Below, in pieces: positions 8,635-17,222 of a stretch of 64,000 bases of DNA. This stretch comes from Helicobacter sp. MIT 99-5507. Its GTDB lineage: Bacteria > Campylobacterota > Campylobacteria > Campylobacterales > Helicobacteraceae. A model generated the notes under the pieces. That model was not told where the DNA came from. It saw only the letters and a program-made list of their open reading frames with translations, and did no database searches. How positions within the stretch are numbered: position 1 is the first letter of the stretch; the number at the start of each line of letters is the position of its first letter. The position numbers and the translations under genes are program-made. The stretch covers positions 124,001-188,000 of the forward strand of contig NZ_NXLO01000001.1 of the NCBI RefSeq assembly GCF_003364295.1, written 5' to 3'.

Positions 8635-9780
8635 TTGCTTGCGTATTTAATCAAGATTTGTTATCATTTTTCAAGTTTAGATAAGGAGGCTTTATTTGAT
8701 CCTTTAGTGCAAAATAAGTTTTCATATCCAAAAGAATATACAAAAAAACATATAAAATCTTCAACAAATTTTAAAAATAATAAGGCACAAAACAAAGAGC
8801 CTATAAAGCGTATGACGAAGATTCAAAGACAAAATATAGAATCCAAAATACAAAATCAAATATTTCAAACAAAGCCAAAAAATCTTTTAAGAGAGCTTTT
8901 ATCACCTGATAAGGTGGTGATTCCAAGTGTAAAAAGTGATTTATTACAGATTCCAAAAGAAGATAGTTTTGTATGGTTTGGGCATTCTTCTTTGTTTTTT
9001 TGGTTAAATAGCAAGACTTTGTTAATTGACCCCGTGCTTAAATCCTGTGCTTCACCTATTCCATTTCTTATCAAGCCTTTTAGTGGGGCAGATATTTATA
9101 GTGCAAGTGATTTGCCAAAGATAGATTATTTATTTATCACACATAATCATTACGATCATCTAAGCAAATCTACAATTAAAGCTTTGGTAAATAAAATAGG
9201 ACATGTCATCACTCCACTTGGTGTAGGAAAATATCTCATCAAATTTGGTATAAAGCCTTGCCAAATATACGAACTTGATTGGGATGAGAGCTTAAAGCTA
9301 GATTCTACTTTGCGCACTCATTGCCTTACTACAAGGCATTTTTCTGGACGCGGTATTTTTGATAGAAATAAGAGTTTATGGGCGTCATTTATGTTAGAAA
9401 GTAAAGATAAAAAGATATTTTTAAGTGGTGATGGTGGATATGGTATGCATTTTAAAGCAATAGGCAAGAAATTCAAGTATATTGATTTTGCTTTTATTGA
9501 AAATGGGCAATATAATATTAAATGGGCTCAAGTACATTCTTTTCCAAAAGAAAGCTTGCAAGCTTTGAAAGATTTAAATGTAAAAAAAGCAATGCCAATC
9601 CACAACTCAAAATTTAAAATCTCTACACATAATTGGCGTGATCCATTAGATTCATTGCTTGCACTTTATAATAAAGATGAAAATATTAATTTTGCTCTAC
9701 TTACACCAAAAATCGGTGAAATTACACCATTATGGCGGGATATAAATACACCACGATGGTGGCAAGAAATAAAATCTTAA
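8635..9780 (+). CDS. Metallo-beta-lactamase-fold hydrolase, NAPE-PLD/UlaG-like
   Basis: The core (about residues 110-370) has the MBL fold: VWFGHSSLFFWLNSKTLLID, then the di-metal motif HNHYDHL, a later RHFSGRG segment, SGDGGYG supplying the bridging Asp, and a final His in MPIHNSKF. This layout matches the N-acyl-phosphatidylethanolamine phospholipase D-like family, which cleaves phosphodiesters; the true substrate is unknown. The N-terminal ~100 residues are Lys/Asn-rich and less conserved. The first start is TTG at 8635; an internal ATG (MTKIQRQN) is an alternative. Confidence 0.82.
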   Translation: MLAYLIKICYHFSSLDKEALFDPLVQNKFSYPKEYTKKHIKSSTNFKNNKAQNKEPIKRMTKIQRQNIESKIQNQIFQTKPKNLLRELLSPDKVVIPSVKSDLLQIPKEDSFVWFGHSSLFFWLNSKTLLIDPVLKSCASPIPFLIKPFSGADIYSASDLPKIDYLFITHNHYDHLSKSTIKALVNKIGHVITPLGVGKYLIKFGIKPCQIYELDWDESLKLDSTLRTHCLTTRHFSGRGIFDRNKSLWASFMLESKDKKIFLSGDGGYGMHFKAIGKKFKYIDFAFIENGQYNIKWAQVHSFPKESLQALKDLNVKKAMPIHNSKFKISTHNWRDPLDSLLALYNKDENINFALLTPKIGEITPLWRDINTPRWWQEIKS

Positions 9781-9869
9781 GCAAGAATCTATTTCTTAGT
9801 AGATTTATCTAGATTCTCTATAAGTTTTATAGAACTAAATAGCTATAAAATACTTTTAAACTTTTACGA

Positions 9870-10316
9870 GCCGTAGGCACAGCAATTACAACGAACTTTA
9901 TAGATTCATGTCATCATTGCTAGTGTAGCCGTAGGCATAGTGCAGCAAAGCAAAGTTTCTTTAATAATCCCATCTAGTATGTTATCAAATCCATCATTGC
10001 AAAGGAGTTAGCGCAGCGAAATGACTGCGACAATCCCGTAAAAATAAAAGCACAAATCTCAACCTTAGAAAAAATAAATACTGACACACAGAGTGCAGAC
10101 ACACCAACATAGATTGCCACGGGAGGCTAAAGCCTCCGCTCGCAATGACGATAAGAATCAACGTTGATGCCACGATGGCGACAAAAACGCTGTGGTAATT
10201 CATGTGATTTTGCTATTTAGTAACGTTCAAGTCACCCGCAACGTCGTTGCGAGCTATGTGAGCGCAGCGAACGCGAAGCAACCCATATATGCGCCGTAGG
10301 CAACCGCTTATAATTT
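9870..10316. repeat. Degenerate cluster of GCAATGAC-family repeats
   Basis: This stretch has no gene. It contains decayed copies of the dispersed repeat, for example CTCGCAATGACG near 10140 and GTTGCGAGC...GCGAAGCAACCC at 10233-10271, plus several GCCGTAGGCA words near 9870, 9930 and 10304. GC content is visibly higher than around it. Confidence 0.7.
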
Positions 10317-10321
10317 CCTGT

Positions 10322-11146
10322 TTATAAATTATTTTCTAATAAATTTTGTTCTTCCATTGCGCTGTATAAATCATTATAGCCATTAAGTTCGCTCTTGCCG
10401 ACTTCTTTCCATTGATTTAAGCCCTCCATGCTCATCATTTTTGTAATAATTGGGTCATTTTTACGCTCATTTTGGCTTAATAACATCTTAGAAAAGCATT
10501 CGCTAAGCTCCTTGCTAAAGCTAGGTAGCACGGAAAAATTGCAATGACAATAGCCCGGACTTGTCCAAAAGCTCGCAATTTCTGGGTAACTACCCTCCTG
10601 CAAAACGCGTATCCACGTGCTTGAGCCAATCGCGCCCGCGTCAAGCTTACCTTGCTTGATTGCATCAAGCACATCAAATTCGCTCCTGCCCGTGTCGCCG
10701 TGCTTGCCTAAGTCGCTATCGTATCGGACAATTTCTGTCGCAATGCTTGCTTTTTGCAGATAATATAGCGGAATAATCGCTGCTTGTGCGGAATCTCTGC
10801 TGCCTAAGCCAAATTTTTTGCCCCGCAAGTCGCTTAGATTCTGCAAATTGCTATTTTTGCGAGCGACAAATTTTGTCGTAAATTCAATATCTGTGTCGCG
10901 CATAATCAAAGCTTGCGCTTTTTTATGTGTCGCGTGCAATGTGCGAATCCACGCAACATTGGTGTTCCAAGCAATGTCAATATGTCCGCGCAAAAGCGAC
11001 TCAACTTGTCGTTCATAATTACTAAATAAAACATAATCAAGCTTGATTCCAAAATCTCCATCATTTGCATAATCTCGTATAATGTCCCAAATCGGAACAA
11101 CCTTTGGGTCATAGGCTACCGCGCCTAATAATAAAGTTTTTTTCAT
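10322..11146 (-). CDS. PhnD/SsuA-type periplasmic-binding-protein fold, predicted cytosolic
   Basis: The 274-residue protein belongs to the PhnD/SsuA/transferrin-like solute-binding fold: LLLGAVAYDPKVVPIWDIIR, SNYERQVESLLRGHIDIAWN, DLRGKKFGLGSRDS, then GKHGDTGRSEFDV and SPGYCHCNFSVLPS. It has no signal peptide or lipobox, and no ABC permease or ATPase gene is adjacent. That suggests an intracellular protein, perhaps an enzyme that reuses the binding fold as the menaquinone enzymes MqnA and MqnD do. AAGGA precedes the ATG at 11146. It is the last gene of a three-gene co-directional set with the flavoprotein and diiron genes. Function unknown. Confidence 0.78.
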   Translation of the reverse strand: MKKTLLLGAVAYDPKVVPIWDIIRDYANDGDFGIKLDYVLFSNYERQVESLLRGHIDIAWNTNVAWIRTLHATHKKAQALIMRDTDIEFTTKFVARKNSNLQNLSDLRGKKFGLGSRDSAQAAIIPLYYLQKASIATEIVRYDSDLGKHGDTGRSEFDVLDAIKQGKLDAGAIGSSTWIRVLQEGSYPEIASFWTSPGYCHCNFSVLPSFSKELSECFSKMLLSQNERKNDPIITKMMSMEGLNQWKEVGKSELNGYNDLYSAMEEQNLLENNL

Positions 11147-11199
11147 TATTTTCCTTTCTTTTAAGTTAGTTTTGTTTCAAAATGTGCCAATAGGCAATG

Positions 11200-11425
11200 G
11201 ATTCTATAATGTGGCAGCTTCACTGCGATTATATGGATTACTAAATAAACTTCGTTTTCTAAAGAATCTTTGCTTTGCTTCGCACTCCCTGCGGTCGTAT
11301 TGTTCGCAATGACGACAACACGGCGGGTTGCCAACGAGAGCAAACACGCTGGGCGAGATTCGCATAATAACAGAATCCCACGTGATGTCATTGCGAGCGG
11401 AGGCACAGCGAATATGCGCCGCTAT
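11200..11425. repeat. GCAATGAC-family repeat cluster between PhnD-like and flavoprotein genes
   Basis: Copies include GTTCGCAATGACGAC (about 11306-11320) and GTCATTGCGAGCGGAGGC (about 11388-11405) with ATATGCGCCG beside it. The insertion makes a 283-bp gap between two genes that are otherwise arranged like an operon. Confidence 0.75.
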
Positions 11426-11429
11426 AAGC

Positions 11430-12554
11430 CTACTTACGCAAAGCGTCTCCAAGCCATATTTTCACAACATCAAGGCTAGGAGCCATCACTTGTGCAGCAT
11501 AAGAATCGCGTAAATAACGCTCCAATGGAAGCAGTTTACTATATGCCTTACCACCGCCAAGTCGCATCGCAAGGGTGCAAATATCGGTTACAAGCTCGGT
11601 TGCGTTAATTCGGCATGCAAAGATTTTTGTCGCAAAATCTGGTTCATTGTTATCAAGCGCTCGTGCCGCTTCAAACACCAGTGCAAGCGCACTTTGAGCC
11701 TTTGTGTAAAGCGTGGCAAGATGGATTCGCACAAGCTCAATATCACTTAGGGCGTTGCCATTTGTATATTTTCGCTCTTTAGTATGCGCTAAAGCAACGC
11801 TGTATGCAGTATTTCCAAGCCCTGCATAAATCGCACCAAGCCCAGTTACAAAAAACATAGCAACAATTCCTGCTTGTTCTTCACCGCCACCTTCTTCACC
11901 AAGAAGCCATGAATTAGACACTTTTACACCATTGTATTGCACAGGTTTGGAATTATTCCCGCGCATTCCAAGCCCGTTCCACACATTATGTTCATGCACG
12001 AGATTTTCACTATTACGCTCCACAAGCCAATTGTTGCGCTTGCCTTTTAGTTTACATGAATTAGTATATGTAAGGTAAATATCTGCAAATTCTGCAGCTG
12101 TAACAAAGCTTTTACGCCCTTTTAATATCCGAGAATCCCCACTTTCTTCTTCTATCATGTCAGGTGTATCAAAATGTGTTCCCGAACCACTTTCGCTATA
12201 TGCAAGTGCAAATGTAAGCTCACCTTTTGCCACTTTTGGCAATACTTCAGCCTGCAAACTAGGGCTTGCAAATGTGCGAACAGCAGCAATAGCAGTATTA
12301 TGCATCATGTAGCATAAAGCCGTTGTTGCATCAAAGCCAGCTAAAATACTGCAAACCTTAGCATGGTGATAATCCCCGCCGCCTAGTCCGCCAAATTCAC
12401 GAGGCACAAGCAAGCCCATAAAACCTTCCTTACGCAACGCATCATAGGCTTCTTTAGGGAATCTTCCCTCTTCATCAACACTTTTTGTTATAGGTGTAAC
12501 AAATTTACTCCCAAACTCCTTTGTCTGGGTTTCCAAGTTTTCTAATGTTAACAT
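11430..12554 (-). CDS. Acyl-CoA-dehydrogenase-fold flavoprotein, probably monooxygenase type
   Basis: A 374-residue protein with the full acyl-CoA dehydrogenase fold: N-terminal helices ending in GLLVPREFGGLGGGDYHHAK, the FAD-binding segment TFALAYSESGSGTH and GRKSFVTAAEFADIYL, and a C-terminal helical bundle ending RDSYAAQVMAPSLDVVKIWL. At the place where true dehydrogenases carry the catalytic Glu of a YEG motif there is no Glu. This is the pattern of flavin-dependent monooxygenases of the DszC/hydroxylase side of the family, so fatty-acid oxidation is doubtful. AAGGAG precedes the ATG at 12554. The substrate is unknown; neighbours are a diiron protein and a PhnD-like protein. Confidence 0.82.
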   Translation of the reverse strand: MLTLENLETQTKEFGSKFVTPITKSVDEEGRFPKEAYDALRKEGFMGLLVPREFGGLGGGDYHHAKVCSILAGFDATTALCYMMHNTAIAAVRTFASPSLQAEVLPKVAKGELTFALAYSESGSGTHFDTPDMIEEESGDSRILKGRKSFVTAAEFADIYLTYTNSCKLKGKRNNWLVERNSENLVHEHNVWNGLGMRGNNSKPVQYNGVKVSNSWLLGEEGGGEEQAGIVAMFFVTGLGAIYAGLGNTAYSVALAHTKERKYTNGNALSDIELVRIHLATLYTKAQSALALVFEAARALDNNEPDFATKIFACRINATELVTDICTLAMRLGGGKAYSKLLPLERYLRDSYAAQVMAPSLDVVKIWLGDALRK

Positions 12555-12639
12555 ATTACTCCTTTTTGTAATAATCTCACGGATTTTTTAGAATTTAGGC
12601 ATAGCCTTATTTATAAATCCAATATTGCTTATGCTGCCA

Positions 12640-12870
12640 TTGCAAGGAAGAAGCCCATGGTAATCATATTTATTTGACTAGATTACTTCAGTAGCTTTAC
12701 TCCTTCACAATGACGCAAGCGGTGCGCTTCGCTTGAATAATATGGATTACTAAAGAAACTTCGGCTTCGCCTCGTTTTGCTTCGCCGCTTCGTTACACTC
12801 CGCTTTTGCTCGCAATGACAGCTTTTGTAGCCTGCATGCAACAAGCACGGTCGCAAAGCCACAATAGATT
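12640..12870. repeat. GCAATGAC-family repeat cluster between flavoprotein and diiron genes
   Basis: The 337-base gap contains a GCTCGCAATGACAGC copy near 12808-12822, TTCACAATGACGC near 12706, and repeated CTTCGCCTCG-like words. No gene is seen. It carries the same repeat family as the next intergenic gap of this cluster. Confidence 0.72.
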
Positions 12871-12891
12871 TATAAATAAGGCTATAATATA

Positions 12892-14058
12892 TTACATAAA
12901 ATTTGGTGTATGCGCTCGGCTCAAATCTCGTGCTAATTCCTCATCAATTCCACATTCAACAAGCCTTTTTGTTCGATTTTTTTCCATTTGCTTTTTTAGA
13001 TTCTCAACTTGTTCAAATCCATCTTTAAAATGTGCTATACTTTCTCCACCTCCAGCAAAAATAGCAAGCGATTCTATGAGTAATGTAGATTCCCCACTAG
13101 TTTCATCAAGATAAATCTGTCTACGAAAAACGGCATCTTTGAGTATATTAATCTTATTCGGATTTTGCGCAATCGCTGCTTTAACATTACTCATTCCATA
13201 CGCAACATGGCGGCTTTCATCTTTTCTTGCAAGGTTTAAAAGCTTTTTTGTCGGCTCATCTTTGGCACAATCTTCCAAAAACTTCAGCAAATCAATAAAA
13301 GTTCCTTCACCCATAATATGTAACAAAAAGCTTGAAGCAAGATAGTTATCCTCTTTAAATAGGCTAAATAGACTTTGTTGCGTTGTTTTTGTGGAATATA
13401 AAACGCCTAGCCCTGTGGCTTTTGCGCGTTTGGTGAAGGTTTCAATATGCCTAGCTTCATCGCCAATAATGCTAGAAAGCAATAATGGAATCTGCGTAAA
13501 AAATGGCGAAACTTGAGATAAAAATTTAGCAGGAATATATAATGCGCTAAATTCATTCTCTACTAAATAAGTCATAATTTGTGCTATTGCAAATTCTAGT
13601 TTAGTAGGATAGTTTGGAATCTCCTGCCAATCTATATCTTTAGTTGCATTCCATTGTGAATTTTTAGAATCTTCATAGATTCCAGCAAGATTTTTACTCC
13701 ACATTTCATCTTTATTATTTAGCTCAAAATGATAATTTGGGCTAGCAATTTCAGGGCGCACTCCTTGCGGTGCAAGCCCTATTTCATCGGGAGCTAGGGA
13801 TAAATCGTGGTTAAAATGCAAAAATCGTGCAGCAGAATCTTTGCGCAGTTGATAAGCATAGCAATTTTTAAGCTTAGTTTTAGAAATAAATTTTTCACCC
13901 TTGAAGTTACACCATGAAACAAGCTCTTGCTCCAAATTATCATAGGCACTTAGAATCTCGATAAAATCATTTGTGCTAGCAAGCAAAAAGGCATTTTCAA
14001 GACGCAAAAAGAAAGGCTTAGAAATCGGGACATCGTCCATAATAAGGGAATGCTGCAT
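12892..14058 (-). CDS. Ferritin-like diiron protein, AurF/oxygenase-like
   Basis: A 388-residue protein whose residues 150-330 form a ferritin-like four-helix bundle. Probable iron ligands are seen in YLVENEFSALY, SSIIGDEARHIETF, MGEGTFIDLL and RKDESRHVAYG, giving two ExxH pairs plus single Glu residues. The EARH/ESRH arrangement is that of diiron oxygenases such as AurF and the R2-like group rather than iron-storage ferritin. It is the promoter-proximal gene of the set with the flavoprotein and the PhnD-like protein, separated by repeats. The substrate is not known. Confidence 0.75.
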   Translation of the reverse strand: MQHSLIMDDVPISKPFFLRLENAFLLASTNDFIEILSAYDNLEQELVSWCNFKGEKFISKTKLKNCYAYQLRKDSAARFLHFNHDLSLAPDEIGLAPQGVRPEIASPNYHFELNNKDEMWSKNLAGIYEDSKNSQWNATKDIDWQEIPNYPTKLEFAIAQIMTYLVENEFSALYIPAKFLSQVSPFFTQIPLLLSSIIGDEARHIETFTKRAKATGLGVLYSTKTTQQSLFSLFKEDNYLASSFLLHIMGEGTFIDLLKFLEDCAKDEPTKKLLNLARKDESRHVAYGMSNVKAAIAQNPNKINILKDAVFRRQIYLDETSGESTLLIESLAIFAGGGESIAHFKDGFEQVENLKKQMEKNRTKRLVECGIDEELARDLSRAHTPNFM

Positions 14059-14177
14059 AGTTTCATCTTAGGTTTAAAATACACAGATGGGCAAGCTGTC
14101 TGTGGTTTGCACACGGCAAAATAGCAGACAATTATAAATACTAAAAGCTTAAAATTTTATAAAAATACTAAAAAGCC

Positions 14178-14555
14178 TTAGTTTTTCGAAAAAATAAAAT
14201 CTTTAAAAAGCTCTTGGAGTTTATAAGCGCTAAATGGTAGATATTCAGCTATGCTAAAGCCTACTATTTTTGAGCTTTTATCAAGTAAATTTAAAATTTG
14301 GGCAAGTTTTTCAAGATTCATTTTGCCACCACCGCTACCATCGCCCACTAAAGTGGGATTTGCAAAATAAGTATCGCTAAAATACTCTACATTTAACACA
14401 TCTATATCAAAATACACTAGCAAAGCATCAAATTTATCTATAATTTTTTTAACTCCTCATTACTTACAAACTCTTTATCTTGCACTTTATATGACACGCC
14501 TTTTTTATCTAAAAATTCTTTTTGATAACTATGAATCTCTTGCAAGCCTACTTTC
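14178..14555 (-). pseudogene. Arginase/agmatinase-family fragment
   Basis: The readable C-terminal part has VYFDIDVLNVEYFSDTYFAN and GDGSGGGKMNLEKL followed by SIAEYLPFSAYKLQELF, matching the end of arginase-superfamily hydrolases; DIDVL holds metal-ligand Asp residues. Upstream remnants (GLQEIHSYQKEFL) are in another frame because a seven-A run near 14441 needs eight A for continuity. All earlier domains are missing: the fragment abuts an hsdR remnant at about 14530-14556. Confidence 0.75.
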
Positions 14556-15296
14556 ATAATACAGCGGCACAGTAGCCCCGTCCTCCACAGCCTGCTTCAT
14601 ATCATAAATATCGATATAATCCCCAAAAACACTACGCGTATTGGCATCATCTTTTTCTATAGGAGTTCCGCTAAAGCCTATATAAGTGGCATTTGGCAGG
14701 GCATCACGCACATTTTGCGCGTAGCCATAGCTGATTTTTTCGCCCCTTAATCTCGCCTCAAAACCATACTGCGTGCGGTGAGCCTCATCAGCGATAACGA
14801 TAATATCCTCTCTATTGCTTAAAGTCTCAAAGCGTTCATTCTCATCTTTAAATTTTTGCATAGTTGAAAAGATAATCCCACCTTTTATGCCCTTTAGCAC
14901 ACTTTTAAGCTCTTGGGTAGAATCTATGTGTTTTTGGAGTGGTTCTTAAAAGCTCGCTTGAGTGGCTAAAGGTGGTAAAAAGCTGATTATCTAAGTCGTT
15001 TCTATCGGTTAAAATTACAAGGTTGGATTGCTTAGCCTATCTAAAGCCTTAGCTGTAAAAAACACCATAGAAAGGCTTTTTCCACTACCTTGTGTGTGCC
15101 AAACTACGCCTCCTTTTTGCTTGTTGCATTGTCATTGCGAGCTGATTTATCAGCGTGGCAATCCACACTCATCGCCTTTTGCACGCTTAAAATGGCTTTA
15201 TTTACAGCATAGTATTGATGATAAGCAGCGATTTTTTTAATGATTTTACTTTGCGCATAGCCGTTTTATCAAGGAATTTCACATTTTCATAAGTGA
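14529..15296 (-). pseudogene. Type I restriction endonuclease subunit HsdR, broken internal fragment
   Basis: Minus-strand remnants in order are KIIKKIAAYHQYYAVNKAI (about 15190-15245), the Walker A motif VVWHTQGSGKSLSMVFF (about 15065-15110), [14 protein letters not shown], and the helicase motifs IADEAHRTQYGFEA and YIGFSGTPIE (14620-14800), ending YYESRLARDS at 14529. Frameshifts and a repeat insertion break it, and both the nuclease N-terminus and the C-terminal domain are absent. It probably once partnered hsdM and hsdS, now 13-20 kb away. Confidence 0.88.
15131..15164. repeat. GCAATGAC-family repeat inserted in hsdR
   Basis: A single compact copy, GTCATTGCGAGCTG then ATTTAT then CAGCGTGGCAATCC, lies between the AYHQYYAVNKAI and WHTQGSGKS coding segments of the dead hsdR. 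It introduces an in-frame TGA. Confidence 0.8.
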
Positions 15297-15384
15297 TAAA
15301 AAATATGAAGCATATTTATTCTTTTTTAACAACACTCTTTTAGTAAAGCTTGGCTTTAAGTATAAAGACTTATTTTTTACTCAA

Positions 15385-15915
15385 ATGCAAAGAGTAGCTT
15401 CAGTGCATTTAATACAAAATACACCTTTAAAAGATGAAAACTTAAGCCAGATAGTATCAGCCTTTGCTCCTTATTTTCAACCCAACTCAGCTCATCTTGA
15501 TCCCTTGATAGAGCTTAAATTTGAAGAGCTATTTTTGCACCTTGCTCTAAGTAAAAATTCTTTATTTTTAAGCTTTTTAAAAACTATCTTTAATACAAGT
15601 CGTTTAAGGCTTGATCAGCTTTTTGCTTATTGTGAGAGTGAGTTTTTAAGTGTGGCTGATATGGCTGAGTTTGCAGGGCTTGATAATGCTAGCTTTTCGC
15701 GTGAGTTTAAGCAGTATTTTAAAATCTCGCCTAAAAAATGGCTTGATGAAAAACGCCTTTTAAAAGCAAAATTCTTACTTCAATATGCTGATAAAAATGT
15801 AAATGAAATTTGCACAGATTGTGGTTTTAGCTCACCAGCTTGGTTTATAGCTCGCTTTAAAGAGCAATTTAATCAAACTCAAAAGCAGTATCAAAAGGCT
15901 TTGCAAAAAGCCTAA
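15385..15915 (+). pseudogene. AraC-family regulator lacking its N-terminus
   Basis: The C-terminal half is a complete AraC double helix-turn-helix: VADMAEFAGLDNASFSREF, then FKISPKKWLDEKRLLKAKFL, then VNEICTDCGFSSPAWFIARF. The same frame is open upstream of the ATG to about 15245 (KKYEAYLFFFNNTLLVKLGF), but that sequence collides with the hsdR remnant, so the first ~70 residues of the sensing domain appear lost. DNA binding could survive; ligand sensing probably not. It points toward the SMP-30-like gene, its likely former target. Confidence 0.75.
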
Positions 15916-16061
15916 ATAGCTCAAAAACATAGAATCTTTCATATATAAAATATTTTCTAACAAGATCAAAAAACTTATATTTTTCTCCAAAAAACTTGCA
16001 CAAAAGATTTTTCACTTTTCATATACTTTGCCTTGTAATTTTAAATCATAAAGGAGAAAAA

Positions 16062-16811
16062 ATGAAAATAAAGTTTTTTATCAGTGCTGTTTTAGCGGCG
16101 AGTTTAACTCATGGGATATTTGCAAGCGAGCTTAAAAATGTGGATTTAGAAGGTTTTGCAAGTCCAGAAAGTGTATTTGTAGATGAGGATTTTATATATG
16201 TAAGCAACATAGGCACAAAAGCCGATCCTTTGGGAAAAGATGGTGATGGTTTTATCAGCAAACTTGATAAAAATGCTAAAGTTGTAGATAAGAGTTTTGC
16301 TTCAAAACTCAATGCCCCAAAAGGTATGGCAAGGCTTGATAATAGGCTTTTTGTAGTGGATATTGACACACTTTATGCCTTTGATGTAAGAAACAAAAAA
16401 GAGCTTTTAAAGATAAATATCAATGGGGCTGTCTTTTTAAATGATATTGCTGTTTTAGATGCAAATACCTTGCTAGTAAGCGATACAGGCACAGGGATAA
16501 TTCATAGAATCAATCTTGGAGATAATTCTGTGAATGAGTTTTACAGACTTGATCTAAGTCAGTTTGGCGGAGGAAATGGATTAGCAATTGATACAAAAAA
16601 TAATGCTCTTATTATAGCAAGCTATCACCCAGATGGAGTTAGCGGAGGTAAGGTTATAAGGCTAAATCTAGCAAATAAAAACATTGAAACCTTGATAGAT
16701 ACAAAAGGAGCATACGATGGCGTGGCTGTGCTTGAGAATGGAGATATCTTAGTAAGCTCATGGGGTGAGAATCTACAAGGTGTAATTTACCGAATGAGTT
16801 TGATTTTATAA
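16062..16811 (+). CDS. Secreted SMP-30/gluconolactonase-like beta-propeller protein, C-terminally truncated
   Basis: The start at 16062 is chosen because AAGGAG lies immediately upstream and the product opens with a clear signal peptide (MKIKFFISAVLAASLTHG, cleavage near FASEL). The mature part has repeated propeller blades such as SPESVFVDEDFIYVSN, APKGMARLDNRLFVVD and YDGVAVLENGDILVSSWG. After GVIYRM the last four codons come from fused alcohol-dehydrogenase DNA, so the final blade is missing. It is probably periplasmic; the substrate is unknown. AraC lies upstream in the same direction. Confidence 0.75.
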   Translation: MKIKFFISAVLAASLTHGIFASELKNVDLEGFASPESVFVDEDFIYVSNIGTKADPLGKDGDGFISKLDKNAKVVDKSFASKLNAPKGMARLDNRLFVVDIDTLYAFDVRNKKELLKININGAVFLNDIAVLDANTLLVSDTGTGIIHRINLGDNSVNEFYRLDLSQFGGGNGLAIDTKNNALIIASYHPDGVSGGKVIRLNLANKNIETLIDTKGAYDGVAVLENGDILVSSWGENLQGVIYRMSLIL

Positions 16812-17142
16812 TCTCAACTATACCTTATCATTATGATATAAATGCTTATCAGGCTATGTTAAAGCTACATGGAGAAATGGCGATAGTGGGACTACCTGCA
16901 AAAAAGATAATCCTAGCTTTAATGCAAATGGCTTTATTTGGAACTTTAGACGCAAAATTTATAGCTCACTTATTGGCGGGATCAAAGAAACGCAAGAAAT
17001 GCTTGATTATTCTGTGAAAAATAAAATTTATCCAAAAATTGAGCTTGTCACAGCTGATAAACTTGATGAATCTTATCAAAAAGTAGCGCGAGGAGAGGCT
17101 GATTTTAGGATAGTTATTGATATGAAGAAGAGTTTGAGTTAA
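16796..17142 (+). pseudogene. Zinc-type alcohol dehydrogenase, C-terminal remnant
   Basis: Read in the frame opening at 16796, EFDFIISTIPYHYDINAYQA and LKLHGEMAIVGLPA match the end of the cinnamyl-alcohol/YahK-type NADP-dependent dehydrogenases. A frameshift at the A-run 16900-16905 follows, then SLIGGIKETQEMLDYSVKN and KVARGEADFRIVIDMKKSL to the stop at 17142. The catalytic zinc domain is gone. It is fused to the end of the SMP-30-like gene. Confidence 0.85.
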
Positions 17143-17178
17143 AACATTTTAAATCTAATGAAGAATTATTTTTAAATT

Positions 17179-17200
17179 AAGAGCTTTTTATAAAGCTCTT
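17179..17200. terminator. Hairpin between convergent genes
   Basis: AAGAGCTTT (17179-17187) and AAAGCTCTT (17192-17200) form a 9-bp stem with a 4-base loop between the dehydrogenase remnant and the haemoglobin gene. Neither strand has a clear U-run after it, so function as a terminator is only likely. Confidence 0.4.
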
Positions 17201-17222
17201 AAAAAAGTAAAAATAAGTCTTG

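Noticed and set aside
9994-10203. Open frame on the minus strand
   Set aside because: It is a translation of degenerate repeat DNA; the composition and phrases such as RDCRSHFAALT reflect the repeat, not a protein family.
11161-11513. Several overlapping frames on both strands
   Set aside because: They cover the repeat cluster between two real genes and differ only by frame of the same repeat.
12806-13114. Frame of 102 codons on the plus strand
   Set aside because: Antisense to the end of the diiron gene and starting in a repeat.
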